Made by a program: the position numbers and the translations under genes | Notes under the pieces: generated by a model | What the model was told of the DNA's origin: nothing | Databases searched by the model: none | Seen by the model: only the letters and a program-made list of their open reading frames with translations | In this document: piece after piece, positions 37,232 through 47,413 of the stretch | Layout of the letters: each line of letters begins with the position of its first letter | How positions within the stretch are numbered: the first letter of the stretch is position 1 | NCBI RefSeq assembly: GCF_007971385.1 | Contig: NZ_CP042434.1 | Coordinates: 4,216,001 to 4,280,000, forward strand | Direction: 5' to 3' | Source of the DNA: Arachidicoccus ginsenosidivorans | GTDB taxonomy: Bacteria > Bacteroidota > Bacteroidia > Chitinophagales > Chitinophagaceae | DNA length: 64,000 bases

Positions 37232-38100
37232 ATGGAAATATTAAGAGAAATAACCCCCTGACGCAAAACGACTGTTTTACCCTGTTTTCCAGACATAAGG
37301 ACACCTTTGATTTTCCCTTACATACTCATGAAGAATATGAGTTGAATCTTATATTACAGGCATCGGGCGCTAAGCGTGTAGTGGGTGACCATATGGAGCA
37401 AATAGAAGACATGGAATTGGTCTTTGTGGGGCCTAACCTACCCCACGGCTGGTTTACGGATCAATGTACCAGTAAAAATATCCATGAAGTGACCATCCAA
37501 TTTCATAAGGATTTACTGGATGAAAAGTTTTTACAGAAAAAACAATTAAGCCATTTAAGAGCCATGTTTGAGAAGTCTGGTTGTGGCATTAAATTTTCCA
37601 GAGAAACAATTGAGCGCATTAGCCCAAGAATTATTTCCCTTGTTAGTAAAACCGGATTTGATTCTGTATTGGAATTACTCTCTATTTTGCATGATCTGTC
37701 TACTTCCAGAGATATCCGTACCCTTTGCGCGGGAAGCTATCAGCATGTACAGATTTCCTATAATAGTCGCCGTATAGAAAAAGTGATGGCCTATCTGAAT
37801 AAGAACTTTAATAAGGATGTTACGCTGGCGGAAGCTGCCGGGCTTGCCAGCATGACTCAGGTGAGTTTTAGCCGGTTTTTTAAAACGAAGACCGGTCATA
37901 CTTTTATTGATACCCTAAATGAAATCAGACTTGGTAATGCGACCAGGCTGCTCATGGAAACCAGCCATGGCATAGCAGAAATCGCTTATCTATGCGGGTT
38001 TAATAATATCTCCAATTTTAACCGGATATTTAAAAAAAGAAAGGGTTGTACGCCTAAGGAGTTCAGGGAAGATTTTTCAGGGACAAGAATTTTTATTTAG
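37232..38100 (+). CDS. AraC-family regulator with cupin domain, one frameshift; likely mannan operon activator
   Basis: Sugar-responsive transcription regulator divergent from the mannan operon. The true start is the ATG at 37232 (MEILREITP). The frame then breaks in a run of five C (37254-37258). One extra C gives continuous sequence LTQNDCFTLFSRHKDTFDF then PLHTHEEYELNLILQASG, the metal-site edge of an AraC cupin. The C-terminal ~100 residues hold two helix-turn-helix motifs: VTLAEAAGLASMTQVSFSRFFKTKTG and GIAEIAYLCGFNNISNFNRIFKKRKGCTPKEFR. Position and family suggest it senses a mannan breakdown sugar and activates the operon. The broken N-terminus is most likely a sequence error. Confidence 0.85.
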
Positions 38101-38263
38101 AGATTTTTTTGTGGGGTTATAGCATTTCAGTTAATAAAGTTGTTTAATTTCTTACCGCTAGCAGGAGATGGTTAAAAATGCTGTTTGAGTCCCGTTTAAT
38201 TTGCTTAAGTAGCTCCTTCGCAAGCAAAAAATATTCTTAATGTTGGGTGTCTTTTAACCATAT

Positions 38264-39568
38264 TTATTCATAAATAAATTCAATTTCCTTTATTTCAGGG
38301 TTGCCACCAAATTTTCCGGTTCTATACCATACTTCAAAATTTGTACTATCTCTGATTCCTTCAAAATCTCCCGCATTATATAATTCAGAATTACCATGCT
38401 TATCCTTTTGAACAAACCATATTTGATCCTTGCGAAATACATCGTGATCTAAAAGGGTGACTTCATGTGTCGCAAATATTAATTGCGCATTTTTAGGATT
38501 GGAAATTTTACTGTTGAATAGCCTGATAAGGAATTTACAAAGCTTTGGATGAAGGCTATTGTCTAATTCGTCTATTACCAAAATACCCCCATTTTCTAAG
38601 GTCTGTAATATTTTCCCACCCAAGGCCAAAAGGACTTGGGTGCCAACTGATTCTTTTCTATCGAAATCGAATTCGGTTTTACCGATTTCCTTTTTACCAT
38701 CAAATAATTTATGAATGGCAAAAGTCTGGAATCGATTGGCTCTTAGAAAATCATTTATGACATTTTCAGGTATTTCCTCAGGAAATTTAAAATTATCTTT
38801 TTTTAATTCTTTTGAACCAATTGATTCTATTCTAGTGTCCGATACTCGAATCAATTTACTTAATCGGTCTTTTAATATTTTGTTTTCTGGCTGGGCTATT
38901 GAGGTTGCTATTTCTTTTGAAAGATCAGATATACTGAATTTGTCATAAGCGTTCCATATATTAATATTTGATAAATATTGAAAAATTGGCGTAAGCTCGT
39001 CATGAGGCGTTTCAATTCCAAATTTTGAAAGATAAAGTTGATTCTTAAAAACCTTTTTATTGATTTTCTTGTCTAAAAGATTTTTGCCAAGTTCAATCGT
39101 ATCATAATTTTCTTTTTCAGATATTATTCTCGTATAAATGTTTGAGACCTGTCCTTTAGGAGAAAAGTTCAATTTTTCATAGGTAATTCTATTTTTATTA
39201 TACGCTATTTCAAATTCATATTTGATATCCTTAAGTATAAATGCAATCTTAAAGGAGATCGGGGCATTTATAGTATGGATGTCTAATTCATACGGTTCAT
39301 ATGTGATTAATTGATTCTGATCTATATTGAATTTTGCTGAATTTTTAATTAGGAAAGTAAGTGCAAAAAATGCTCTGATGAAATTACTTTTCCCACTGGC
39401 ATTTGCTCCGTAAATAACAGCGGTCTTAAGTAATTGAATAGAATTGCCAGTATTGAATTCCACAATAAAAGTGTTATCCAATTTTGATTTGCCCGCATCT
39501 GCTTTCATTAAGAAAGTTGTTGCATCCCTAAATGATCTAAAATTTTGGTAACTAAATTCTATAATCAT
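38264..39568 (-). CDS. COG1106-type AAA/ABC ATPase (AbiLi/RloB-partner-like), solitary
   Basis: ATPase of 434 residues of the SMC/ABC-like class found in phage-defence loci. It begins MIIEFSYQNFRSFRDATTF, typical of the group. Walker A is GANASGKS (54-61), an ABC signature-like segment is ESVGTQVLLALGG, Walker B is GGILVIDELDNSLHPKL and the switch histidine lies in LIFATHEVTLL. Relatives are AbiLi and ATPases encoded next to RloB or TOPRIM nucleases. Here no partner gene follows: the next gene downstream is the convergent AraC regulator. It is AT-richer than most neighbours, which suggests acquisition. Defence function is a guess from the family. Confidence 0.8.
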   Translation of the reverse strand: MIIEFSYQNFRSFRDATTFLMKADAGKSKLDNTFIVEFNTGNSIQLLKTAVIYGANASGKSNFIRAFFALTFLIKNSAKFNIDQNQLITYEPYELDIHTINAPISFKIAFILKDIKYEFEIAYNKNRITYEKLNFSPKGQVSNIYTRIISEKENYDTIELGKNLLDKKINKKVFKNQLYLSKFGIETPHDELTPIFQYLSNINIWNAYDKFSISDLSKEIATSIAQPENKILKDRLSKLIRVSDTRIESIGSKELKKDNFKFPEEIPENVINDFLRANRFQTFAIHKLFDGKKEIGKTEFDFDRKESVGTQVLLALGGKILQTLENGGILVIDELDNSLHPKLCKFLIRLFNSKISNPKNAQLIFATHEVTLLDHDVFRKDQIWFVQKDKHGNSELYNAGDFEGIRDSTNFEVWYRTGKFGGNPEIKEIEFIYE

Positions 39569-39763
39569 ATAAATTCTCCATTTTTATGTAACGAAGATAC
39601 AAAAAATTGATTAATTTGATTGAATTATTTACATATTATTATTTCATTGTATTTAAGTTGCTTTATTTGAACCTAGTTTATATCAAAGCTGGTAAAGTAA
39701 ACTCCCCAAATGGGTAATTTTCAATATCTAATTAGAATCCTGATTTGAATGGTTGTGGCAAAA

Positions 39764-39798
39764 AACAGGCAGCAGAAATTGAATTTCTACTGCCTGTT
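39764..39798 (-). terminator. Terminator of osmC
   Basis: Arms 39764-39780 and 39782-39798 pair over 16 of 17 positions with practically no loop beyond the central base, followed on the - strand by a T-run (39761-39765). 51 bases after the osmC stop. Confidence 0.65.
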
Positions 39799-39849
39799 GT
39801 GTTCCTTCAATGAATTGGACCAAATGGATAATGTATTACTCTGCTAGTC

Positions 39850-40269
39850 CTAACTAATAAGTTCTGCCTGCAGGCTAATCTCAGCTTTTAATAGTTTGCT
39901 TATTGGACATCCTGCTTTTGCGCCCGCAGCAATTTGTTGGAACGCTTCATCATTGATGGACGGAATTTTAGCTTTAAGCACGAGGTCTGAATGGGTTACT
40001 TCCAGCTTATCTGCATCCATGGTTACCGTTGCTGTGGCTTCCAGGGATTCTGGGGTAAAGCCAGCTTTACCCAGTTCCAGACTAAGTGCCATAGCAAAAC
40101 AACCCGCATGAGCAGCGCCAATCAATTCTTCAGGATTGGTGCCTGTACCAGATTCAAAGCGGGATTTAAAAGAATATGGGGTGTTATCTAATGTTTTACT
40201 TTCTGAGGTCAATACACCTGACCCTTCCTTAATGGATCCTTTCCAGACTGCAGTGGCGGAACGTTTCAT
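39850..40269 (-). CDS. osmC: OsmC-family organic hydroperoxide reductase
   Basis: Thiol peroxidase of 139 residues acting on organic hydroperoxides in the cytoplasm. The redox cysteines are C57 (GAAHAGCFAMALS) and C121 (GAKAGCPISKLL), and the substrate-pocket glutamate lies in NPEELIGAAHA. The N-terminal ATAVWKGSIKEGSGVLTSES and length mark it as OsmC rather than Ohr. It is a single gene with its own terminator. Confidence 0.93.
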   Translation of the reverse strand: MKRSATAVWKGSIKEGSGVLTSESKTLDNTPYSFKSRFESGTGTNPEELIGAAHAGCFAMALSLELGKAGFTPESLEATATVTMDADKLEVTHSDLVLKAKIPSINDEAFQQIAAGAKAGCPISKLLKAEISLQAELIS

Positions 40270-40552
40270 AATTGTTGATTTTTATGTTATAAAATAGCGT
40301 TGCGGCAGGCGCTGTGGTTATACACAAAATTAAAGCGCCTCCGTCAAGGTGAAGTTACGTTTTTAATTCTAAATTGTAGAAGATAGGGCGTTAAGGGATT
40401 GCATAAAAATTAGGATTAAGCCTGGTGCGAGTAAAGGTGAGTAATGGTGAGTAAAGCGTTACTCGTTTAGGCTATAATTATCTACAGCCCCATATATTAT
40501 GTTGGTAAATGGACAAAATGATACAAAAATAAACGTCCCCCAAAGGACTATC

Positions 40553-40741
40553 TTAATTTTGGTTCCGATTTCTGAACCAGCCATATAGATAGCCTGAGAT
40601 AACCATCACGCCAGAACAAAGGTATAATAGGATGGTATATGTTTTATTGTCAGAAGTTAGTGATATGATTAAAAATACAATACTTAAAAACAAAAATATA
40701 AGTAGCAGGCCCCTGGTAACTTTCGCTGGTGTTGTTTTCAT
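40553..40741 (-). CDS. Small two-helix membrane protein, unknown
   Basis: A 62-residue protein from the ATG giving MKTTPAKVTRG (the frame is open 100 bases further, but that part is unconvincing). Two hydrophobic helices (LLLIFLFLSIVFLIISL and TILLYLCSGVMVISGYLYGWF) with a basic end RNRNQN. No family recognised. Lies between osmC and ppc on the same strand. The gap 40270-40552 contains nothing I can name. Confidence 0.4.
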   Translation of the reverse strand: MKTTPAKVTRGLLLIFLFLSIVFLIISLTSDNKTYTILLYLCSGVMVISGYLYGWFRNRNQN

Positions 40742-40840
40742 GATATATAGTATGGATTGACTGATGGAAACATTGCTGGAACATAAATATACAAAAGAAA
40801 GCCAATAAGTTGTCCAGAAAATAGAGCCTTGGATAAATAC

Positions 40841-40873
40841 CAAAAGGTCAGATGCATCGCATCTGACCTTTTG
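40841..40873 (-). terminator. Terminator hairpin after ppc
   Basis: Perfect 15-bp stem (40841-40855 with 40859-40873) and 3-base loop, 39 bases after the ppc stop. The T-rich tail on the - strand is short. Confidence 0.6.
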
Positions 40874-40911
40874 AAACGCTATTTATTTTAAGACTGTATT
40901 AAGCACTGCTT

Positions 40912-43491
40912 TTAAGCGGAGTTTCTGCCGGCATTGATAATACCAAAACAGCAACGCATGATCAGTTTCTCATAAATGGAGAGTAGTTCGCTGTCTTTGC
41001 CACTTTCTTCCAGTTTATGGTGTTTTGCAAGACCATATTGCTGGATGGTTAAAAGCGGTAAGACAATACGCTCGCGCATCTGAATGGAGAGTGATTCCAC
41101 CGGATAGCTGGCCATCAATTCAGAATTTCCTGTGAGTTTAAGCACCATTTTTTCAGAAAGTAGGTACTCTTCATAGGCCATATTCCAAATCTCACCGTAT
41201 TTGGGATGGGTAGCCTGAAACTGTGTTAATGGAAAGAAACATTTTTTCATGGACATCTCACTGTTTTCAATCAGCGCCCTGAAAAACAAGGAATTCTTAT
41301 ATAATGCTTTGACTTCTTCAAATCGGCCTGCTTTTTCCATGGCCTGAAGTGCGGTACCCACACCGTAATAACCAGTTACGTTTTGTTTTAATTGACTCCA
41401 GGAGCCCACAAACGGAATCGCGCGAAGACTATCCAGCGTCAATTTAGCCGCATTACGCTTGGTTGGACGGCTGCCGATATTGGTCGCACCATAGAACCTG
41501 AGCGGGCTGGCAAAAGACAGGTAATCCAGGAATAGTGGATGATTTTTTAAGGCACAATAGGCTTCAAAACTGATTTCTGATAAAGTCTTGAATAGTGACT
41601 GCTCCTCTGGTGTAAATGTCCTTCTGGCTGAAGGCAGGATATCATTCGCAATTCCAGCATTGAGCAGTTGCTCAATGTTGAATTTCGCGGATTCAACCGT
41701 GCCAAAATTAGAACTGACGGTCTGTCCCTGGATGGTTAACTGGATTTCTTTATTAGATACCTTGTTGCCCATGGAAGCATAGAATTTATGGGTCTTTCCA
41801 CCGCCTCTGGCTGGAGGTCCACCACGCCCGTCAAAGAATACAACATCCAGGTCATATTGACGGGAGATGGCCGTCAAAGCTTCCTTGGCCTGATAAATAG
41901 ACCAGTTGGCCATTAAGTAGCCACCATCCTTGGTGCCGTCGGAGAAGCCGAGCATGATGGTTTGTATATTGCCTCTTCTATTTAAATGGTCTCTATAGGT
42001 TTTATTTGTGTAGAGTTGTTCCATCACTCCTGCTGCATTTTGTAAATCTTCAATGGTTTCAAACAGGGGAACAATGTCTATTTTTAATTCCTTTTCTTTC
42101 CAGCCACTCATCTTCAGCATGCCAAAGACTTCCATCATATCAACAGCCGTCATACAGTGGCTGATAATATAACGGTTACAACCTTCTTCTCCATTGCGGT
42201 CTTGGATGGTTTTTGCGGCTTGCATGGACTGAAATATATCCCGGAGCAGTTCATCCTCCACTAAGGACGGATCAATCACTTCTTGAATTTGTTCATGCAC
42301 CTGAATCTTTTCTTCATCTGATAGACTGTCATAACCTTGAGGAAGTCCCAGTTTATTTTCACTTAGATAAGTCATGAGCCTTTTGTGCTGGCTGCTGTCT
42401 TGGCGGATATCCAGGGTGGCAAAATAAACACCAAAAATCTGGATTTTACCGATCAAGTCGTCAATGAGTTGAACAAACATACCGTTATGTTGCTCAACTA
42501 CTGTGTTACGGATCGATTTTAGGGTACCAATCAGATCACTCTGAGTGATCTGGATATCACTGGCTTGCTCAAAGAGCAAGGCATAAAATTTCTTTTCCAG
42601 ATCAGCAACCACCTCCTCTACCCCTTTAAAGGTCAGGCGCCGTTTCATGCGGCGGATGTCTTTGTAATAACAGTGCAAAATAGCCTTGTGTAATTGATCG
42701 GCCACCTGTAGCGTGGTATCTGCTCTGACAAAAGGATTACCGTCTCTGTCCCCGCCTGGCCAGAATCCCATATGAATCAGCGCATTATTATCGCTTTCCA
42801 TGATATTGGGGAAATGACTTTTTAATTGTTCAATAATCTTGCCGCTCGCTTGGTAGAAAACATTTTCCAGATACCAGATCAGGCTCATGGCCTCATCAAA
42901 TGGCGTGGGCTTTTGTTTTTTCAGAAAAGGTGTTTTAGCCAGCTGTTGTAAATAAACATTGACATTTTGCGTGTCACTTTTGATCAGTGCTTTTGACAAA
43001 TCATTGATGATCCCTAAAACCTCACCTGGATAAAACTGAGTGGGATGGGCTGTCAGGACGAGCCTGACAGAAAAGTCATCGACTTTTTTTGCCAGCGCTT
43101 CTTCCTTTTCCTGCTGTACCACCTCTGAACTGAGATGACTGATGGTGCCCTGGCCTTTTAAATCCTGAATGGAATCAAAGGAGGCATCTTCCAAGGCGTC
43201 AAATAAGACCACCTGCCTTTCGGCATACTGGATAAAACGAAATAAAAGGTCTAATTGTTCTCTGCCTTCCGGATAATTGGTGTATTGCTGTAGAAAGCTG
43301 TCAATGATCTCTTCCGGACTTTTCGCTTTCTTAAAGCCTTCCTCACAATGAATCAGAAACAAAGACAGTAATACACCTGTCTTTTCAATGCGGTGAAAAG
43401 GAAGTGAAGTAAAAAGGCTGTTATACAGCTGAAAGCGTATACCCACCTTGTTTTTGAACTGCGATAGCTGACTGGCTGAAGAGACTTGCAT
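40912..43491 (-). CDS. ppc: Phosphoenolpyruvate carboxylase
   Basis: Anaplerotic enzyme making oxaloacetate from PEP and bicarbonate. Catalytic signatures are RLVLTAHPTQF (catalytic His), the PEP-site GFSDGTKDGGYLMANW, FFDGRGGPPARGGG (glycine loop) and GSRPTKRN. The C-terminal residues are RNSA rather than the usual NTG, so allosteric contacts may differ. The 859 residues fit bacterial PEPC. Monocistronic with its own hairpin. Many Chitinophagaceae carry this form. Confidence 0.96.
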   Translation of the reverse strand: MQVSSASQLSQFKNKVGIRFQLYNSLFTSLPFHRIEKTGVLLSLFLIHCEEGFKKAKSPEEIIDSFLQQYTNYPEGREQLDLLFRFIQYAERQVVLFDALEDASFDSIQDLKGQGTISHLSSEVVQQEKEEALAKKVDDFSVRLVLTAHPTQFYPGEVLGIINDLSKALIKSDTQNVNVYLQQLAKTPFLKKQKPTPFDEAMSLIWYLENVFYQASGKIIEQLKSHFPNIMESDNNALIHMGFWPGGDRDGNPFVRADTTLQVADQLHKAILHCYYKDIRRMKRRLTFKGVEEVVADLEKKFYALLFEQASDIQITQSDLIGTLKSIRNTVVEQHNGMFVQLIDDLIGKIQIFGVYFATLDIRQDSSQHKRLMTYLSENKLGLPQGYDSLSDEEKIQVHEQIQEVIDPSLVEDELLRDIFQSMQAAKTIQDRNGEEGCNRYIISHCMTAVDMMEVFGMLKMSGWKEKELKIDIVPLFETIEDLQNAAGVMEQLYTNKTYRDHLNRRGNIQTIMLGFSDGTKDGGYLMANWSIYQAKEALTAISRQYDLDVVFFDGRGGPPARGGGKTHKFYASMGNKVSNKEIQLTIQGQTVSSNFGTVESAKFNIEQLLNAGIANDILPSARRTFTPEEQSLFKTLSEISFEAYCALKNHPLFLDYLSFASPLRFYGATNIGSRPTKRNAAKLTLDSLRAIPFVGSWSQLKQNVTGYYGVGTALQAMEKAGRFEEVKALYKNSLFFRALIENSEMSMKKCFFPLTQFQATHPKYGEIWNMAYEEYLLSEKMVLKLTGNSELMASYPVESLSIQMRERIVLPLLTIQQYGLAKHHKLEESGKDSELLSIYEKLIMRCCFGIINAGRNSA

Positions 43492-43570
43492 GGGGCGTTA
43501 ATGTTTTTTATAAATTAAAAATTGCTCAAAAGGATTGCCGCTAGATGAGCAGGCTAAATTAAGGCATGTT

Positions 43571-44698
43571 TCACAAATACCTGTTAGCTTCCTTTTGCTG
43601 TTCCAATTTGGCGATAATATGTTTGATGTCCTGTTCTTTGCTTTTGGGATAAATCAGCAGCACATCCTTTTGGTCAATCACAATATAATCGGTTAACCCG
43701 TCGATAACTGCTAATTTTTCTGGATCCTTAGAGATAATGCATCCTTTTGTCTGGGAAAGTTCCATGTGCTGATCAGAAATCAGCACATTGCCCGCGTCAT
43801 CTTTTTGTTTTACATCCCATAGAGATGCCCAGGTCCCCAGATCGCTCCAGCCAATATCTGCTGGTACGGTAAAGACATTGTCCGCCTTTTCCATGAGTGC
43901 ATAGTCAATGGAGATTTTAGGCGACGTTTTATAATGTTGTTCAATAAAGGCGTTTTCCTGGTCAGTATTATAATAAGGCATACCTCCTTCAAACAAGGCA
44001 TATAAATCCGGTTGATACTTTTTAAAACCGCTGATAACATCCTTGGCCTTCCAGATAAAAATCCCCGCATTCCACAGATACTGTCTACTGTTCAAATAGC
44101 GCTCAGCCGTAACCAGATCAGGTTTTTCTTTAAAAGATTTAACCGGGAGTACATTAATCGCTGTGTCAATTGCTCTGCCTTTGTCAGTTGGCTGGGTGGC
44201 GTTTTGCGTAAACTGAATATAGCCATAACCCGTATCGGGACGCGTGGGTTGGATGCCGAGCGTGACCAGCGCCTCGTTTTTAGCCACAAAATCTACTGCC
44301 GTCTGGATTTTTTCAGCATATTTATCTTCCTTTAAGATCAGGTGATCGGCGGGCAATATAACCATAATGGCCTCAGGATCCTTTTGGTATAGCTTAAATG
44401 CAGCGTAAGCGATACAAGGCGCCGTATTATTACGTGCAGGCTCAGTCAGGATATTCGTTTTACTGATTTCTGGAAGATGTTCAGCTACAAGGTTTTGATA
44501 AAGCTGGTTGGTCAGCACCAGGATTTGCTCCGGCTTTGAAAACCGGCGAGCTCTTTGCCAGGTCATCTGCATCAACGATTCCCCTGTGCCCAGAATATCA
44601 ATAAATTGTTTGGGTCTGGCGGTGCGGCTACTGGGCCAAAAACGGCTTCCGATGCCGCCAGCCATAATGACGGTATAGATATTTGTTTCCAAATTCAT
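43571..44698 (-). CDS. manC: Mannose-1-phosphate guanylyltransferase
   Basis: Makes GDP-mannose from GTP and mannose 1-phosphate for glycan synthesis. Nucleotidyltransferase motif VIMAGGIGSRFWPSSRTARPKQF at the N-terminus (residues 11-33), then ILTEPARNNTAPCIAYAA, VILPADHLI (metal/nucleotide site), GYGYIQF, FKEKPD, YLWNAGIFIWKA and SIDYALMEKADNVFTVPADIGWSDLGTW. At 375 residues it lacks the isomerase domain of long ManC proteins, so it is the monofunctional type. It could also use the mannose 1-phosphate formed by the mannan pathway, but it is not in that operon. Confidence 0.93.
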   Translation of the reverse strand: MNLETNIYTVIMAGGIGSRFWPSSRTARPKQFIDILGTGESLMQMTWQRARRFSKPEQILVLTNQLYQNLVAEHLPEISKTNILTEPARNNTAPCIAYAAFKLYQKDPEAIMVILPADHLILKEDKYAEKIQTAVDFVAKNEALVTLGIQPTRPDTGYGYIQFTQNATQPTDKGRAIDTAINVLPVKSFKEKPDLVTAERYLNSRQYLWNAGIFIWKAKDVISGFKKYQPDLYALFEGGMPYYNTDQENAFIEQHYKTSPKISIDYALMEKADNVFTVPADIGWSDLGTWASLWDVKQKDDAGNVLISDQHMELSQTKGCIISKDPEKLAVIDGLTDYIVIDQKDVLLIYPKSKEQDIKHIIAKLEQQKEANRYL

Positions 44699-44795
44699 TG
44701 TTTAGCTTGATAAGGAGTCATGTAAACCATGATCCTTATCTATGAAAGAATTAAAAGCGAAAGTAAAGGATTCGGTTTAATAATCCCTGTCATGG

Positions 44796-45821
44796 CTATC
44801 CTTTGATAATCCGGTCATAAAATCCCCCAAAATTATTTTTTTGTACGCCGGCTTCCTGAAAGAATTCACCTGGGAAGCCCAGCTCGATCTGGCTTACTTC
44901 GTTTAGCCTTTGCAAAAAGGCGGGCTCGAGTTCCAGATCCAGCGATTGCAGGTTTTCTGCCAGCTGATCCATTTTGGTGGCACCCACAATGGGAATACAC
45001 TTATTGTATTGCTGGCGGACCCAGGCCAGTGCAACACTCGAAGGAGCTACACCGTATTTGCTGGCAATATCCATGACTTCTTTGGTAATCCGAACACTGT
45101 TTTCATTCAATCTTTTACTTTCTGGCTTAATCCTGCCTGGATCTCCTTTGAGGTATTTACCCGTTAATGCCCCGCCAGCCAGCGGTGCCCATGGCAATAG
45201 ACTCATCCCATAATGGCTGGCCATAGGGATCAAATCCCTTTCGGGAGAACGTTGCAAAAGACTATACTCCACCTGCAGGGCTGCAAACTGACTCCAGCCC
45301 ATGAGCTCTGCATAGGTGTTGCCCTTGGCAACCACCCAGGCGGGCGTATCGCTAATGGCAATATAGTTGACCTTACCCTGGCGGATCAGATCATCCAGTC
45401 CGCGCATTACCTCTTCAATGGGTGTCAGATCATCCCAGATATGTAAATAGAGCAGATCTATAAAATCAGTGCCCAGTCTTTTTAGACTTCCTTCCACGCT
45501 GCGCATCAGGTTTTTGCGATTGTTGCCACTGGCATTGGGGTTGGTTTCATTGTCCTTCAAACTGTATTTGGTGGCCAGTACAAAATAATCCCTGTCCGTC
45601 TCATCATTGGAAAAGTATTTTCCAATGATGGATTCACTTTCGCCTAATTTATAAATATTGGCCGTATCAATAAAATTGCCACCAGCTTCGGCAAATTTGT
45701 CCATAATGGAAAAAGAGCCTGCCAGATCGGCGCCCCAGCCCGCTGCTGTTCCAAACCCCATGGTTCCCAAACAGAGCTGAGAGACTTTCAGGCCGGATTT
45801 ACCGAGTAATTGATATTTCAT
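44796..45821 (-). CDS. Aldo/keto reductase
   Basis: NAD(P)H-dependent oxidoreductase with a TIM-barrel of about 341 residues. Active-site tetrad: D and Y in NFIDTANIYKLGESE, K in VLATKYSL, H in LLYLHIWDD. The cofactor region is PWAPLAGGALTGKYL and IPIVGATKMDQLAENL. It belongs to the subgroup of YajO/general-stress AKRs acting on aldehydes or sugars; the substrate is not predictable. I start at MKYQLLG, two codons after the longest-frame ATG. Single gene, divergent from ruvB. Confidence 0.92.
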   Translation of the reverse strand: MKYQLLGKSGLKVSQLCLGTMGFGTAAGWGADLAGSFSIMDKFAEAGGNFIDTANIYKLGESESIIGKYFSNDETDRDYFVLATKYSLKDNETNPNASGNNRKNLMRSVEGSLKRLGTDFIDLLYLHIWDDLTPIEEVMRGLDDLIRQGKVNYIAISDTPAWVVAKGNTYAELMGWSQFAALQVEYSLLQRSPERDLIPMASHYGMSLLPWAPLAGGALTGKYLKGDPGRIKPESKRLNENSVRITKEVMDIASKYGVAPSSVALAWVRQQYNKCIPIVGATKMDQLAENLQSLDLELEPAFLQRLNEVSQIELGFPGEFFQEAGVQKNNFGGFYDRIIKG

Positions 45822-45971
45822 TTGCATATTTATACCTTCTTTTTTTCGTTAATACCATAGTTGTAAGTGTTTTAATACTTATACCCTCCCTACAAAGTTG
45901 CCCCAAAGCGGCCAACTTTCCAAGTTTTGCCGCTGCTGGGCAAATACTTTTAACTTTTGGGTTTTTCAATA

Positions 45972-45979
45972 TAACTTTG
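45972..45979 (+). promoter_or_regulatory. ruvB -7 box (TAACTTTG)
   Basis: TAACTTTG matches TAnnTTTG and ends 5 bases before the ruvB ATG at 45985, predicting a leaderless transcript. No -33 element stands out at the normal spacing. Confidence 0.5.
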
Positions 45980-45984
45980 AACCC

Positions 45985-47016
45985 ATGTCTAACCCAAATT
46001 TAAATCCAGACGCCGCTGAGCTGAACCCAAAGGATCGGGAATTTGAAAATACCATCCGGCCCAAAGAAATCGATGAGTTTTCCGGACAGCCGGGGCTCGT
46101 CGAGAATCTCCGTATTTTTATCAAGGCGGCTAAAATCCGGGGAGAAGCGTTGGATCATGTGCTTTTTCATGGCCCTCCGGGTCTTGGAAAAACAACGCTT
46201 TCCAGGATTGTGGCCAATGAATTAGGGGTAAATATTAAAGAAACTTCAGGTCCTGTAATTGAAAAGCCAGGTGACCTGGCTGGCCTGCTCACCAGTCTGG
46301 AGGAAGGGGATGTGCTTTTTATCGATGAAATCCATCGATTGAGCACCGTGGTGGAAGAATATCTGTATGCAGCCATGGAAGACTTCCGAATCGATATCAT
46401 GATTGATTCCGGCCCTAATGCCCGCAGTGTACAATTATCCATTCATCCTTTTACACTTGTTGGGGCTACAACCAGAAGCGGCCTGTTGACAGCGCCACTG
46501 CTCTCCAGGTTTGGTATTAAAAGTCGGCTGGAATATTATAATGCAGAGACCCTGCAGAAAATTATAAAAAGAAGCGCCCATATTCTCCATACCCAAATTG
46601 ATGACCAGGCAGCAGCGGAAATAGCCAGAAGAAGTCGTGGCACCCCAAGAATTGCCAATGGCCTGCTGCGCAGGGTCCGGGATTTTGCCCAGGTCTTAAA
46701 TGACGGGCAAATCGATTTGGGGATTACCCGACACGGATTAAATGCGCTGAATGTAGATGAGGATGGACTCGATGACATGGATAACCGAATCCTTGCTACC
46801 ATCATTGAGAAATTCAAAGGGGGGCCAGTGGGCATAACCACCATTGCCACTGCTGTGGGAGAAGAACCAGGAACCTTGGAAGAAGTATATGAGCCGTTTT
46901 TGATCCAGGAAGGGTTTATTCAAAGAACGCCAAGGGGCCGGGAAGCGACAGAAAAGGCCTACCAACATTTAGGTAAGACACCTACGCCGGGTGCAGGCGC
47001 CCCTAAATTATTTTAA
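45985..47016 (+). CDS. ruvB: Holliday junction branch migration ATPase RuvB
   Basis: Hexameric motor that with RuvA drives Holliday-junction migration. I use the ATG at 45985 ([13 protein letters not shown]); the longer frame from 45898 runs through the promoter box. RuvB features: [24 protein letters not shown], Walker [11 protein letters not shown], Walker [27 protein letters not shown] (sensor 1), [17 protein letters not shown] (sensor 2), and the winged-helix [40 protein letters not shown]. The length of 343 is normal. Confidence 0.98.
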   Translation: MSNPNLNPDAAELNPKDREFENTIRPKEIDEFSGQPGLVENLRIFIKAAKIRGEALDHVLFHGPPGLGKTTLSRIVANELGVNIKETSGPVIEKPGDLAGLLTSLEEGDVLFIDEIHRLSTVVEEYLYAAMEDFRIDIMIDSGPNARSVQLSIHPFTLVGATTRSGLLTAPLLSRFGIKSRLEYYNAETLQKIIKRSAHILHTQIDDQAAAEIARRSRGTPRIANGLLRRVRDFAQVLNDGQIDLGITRHGLNALNVDEDGLDDMDNRILATIIEKFKGGPVGITTIATAVGEEPGTLEEVYEPFLIQEGFIQRTPRGREATEKAYQHLGKTPTPGAGAPKLF

Positions 47017-47312
47017 GTAATCCTTGTGGATAAACGGGTAATATGTAATAAGGCAGTATTGGTTTTTAGCTTTTTAAATAAACTGAGCAGGCTTTTTGCC
47101 ATTTAAGTTCCAAAACACTTTTAATGGGGGAAACTGATTTTTGCTTTGTTTTGCACAAAAAAGTAAAAATTAAGTGAGTAGTTCCCTTAAATTGAACCGT
47201 AGAAAAGCGCGCTTATAATAGTTCTCCCAAAATTACACCTGCCATACAAATGTGTGTTTTCTAAGTGATTGCCAAGATTCGCTAATTTCTGGTTAAAGTG
47301 GTTATTATGTCT

Positions 47313-47320
47313 TAATTTTG
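47313..47320 (+). promoter_or_regulatory. Candidate -7 box (TAATTTTG) for the ClC gene
   Basis: TAATTTTG fits the Bacteroidota consensus, 93 bases upstream of the ClC start. The 397-base gap 47017-47413 after ruvB is otherwise without recognisable genes or strong hairpins. Confidence 0.3.
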
Positions 47321-47413
47321 CAGCGCTTTGAGTATCCTATATAAAGGCTACTCGAACTGTGGTAACTTGATTATCAATAACAAATGGCTCTCATACGACG
47401 TTAAATATATCGG

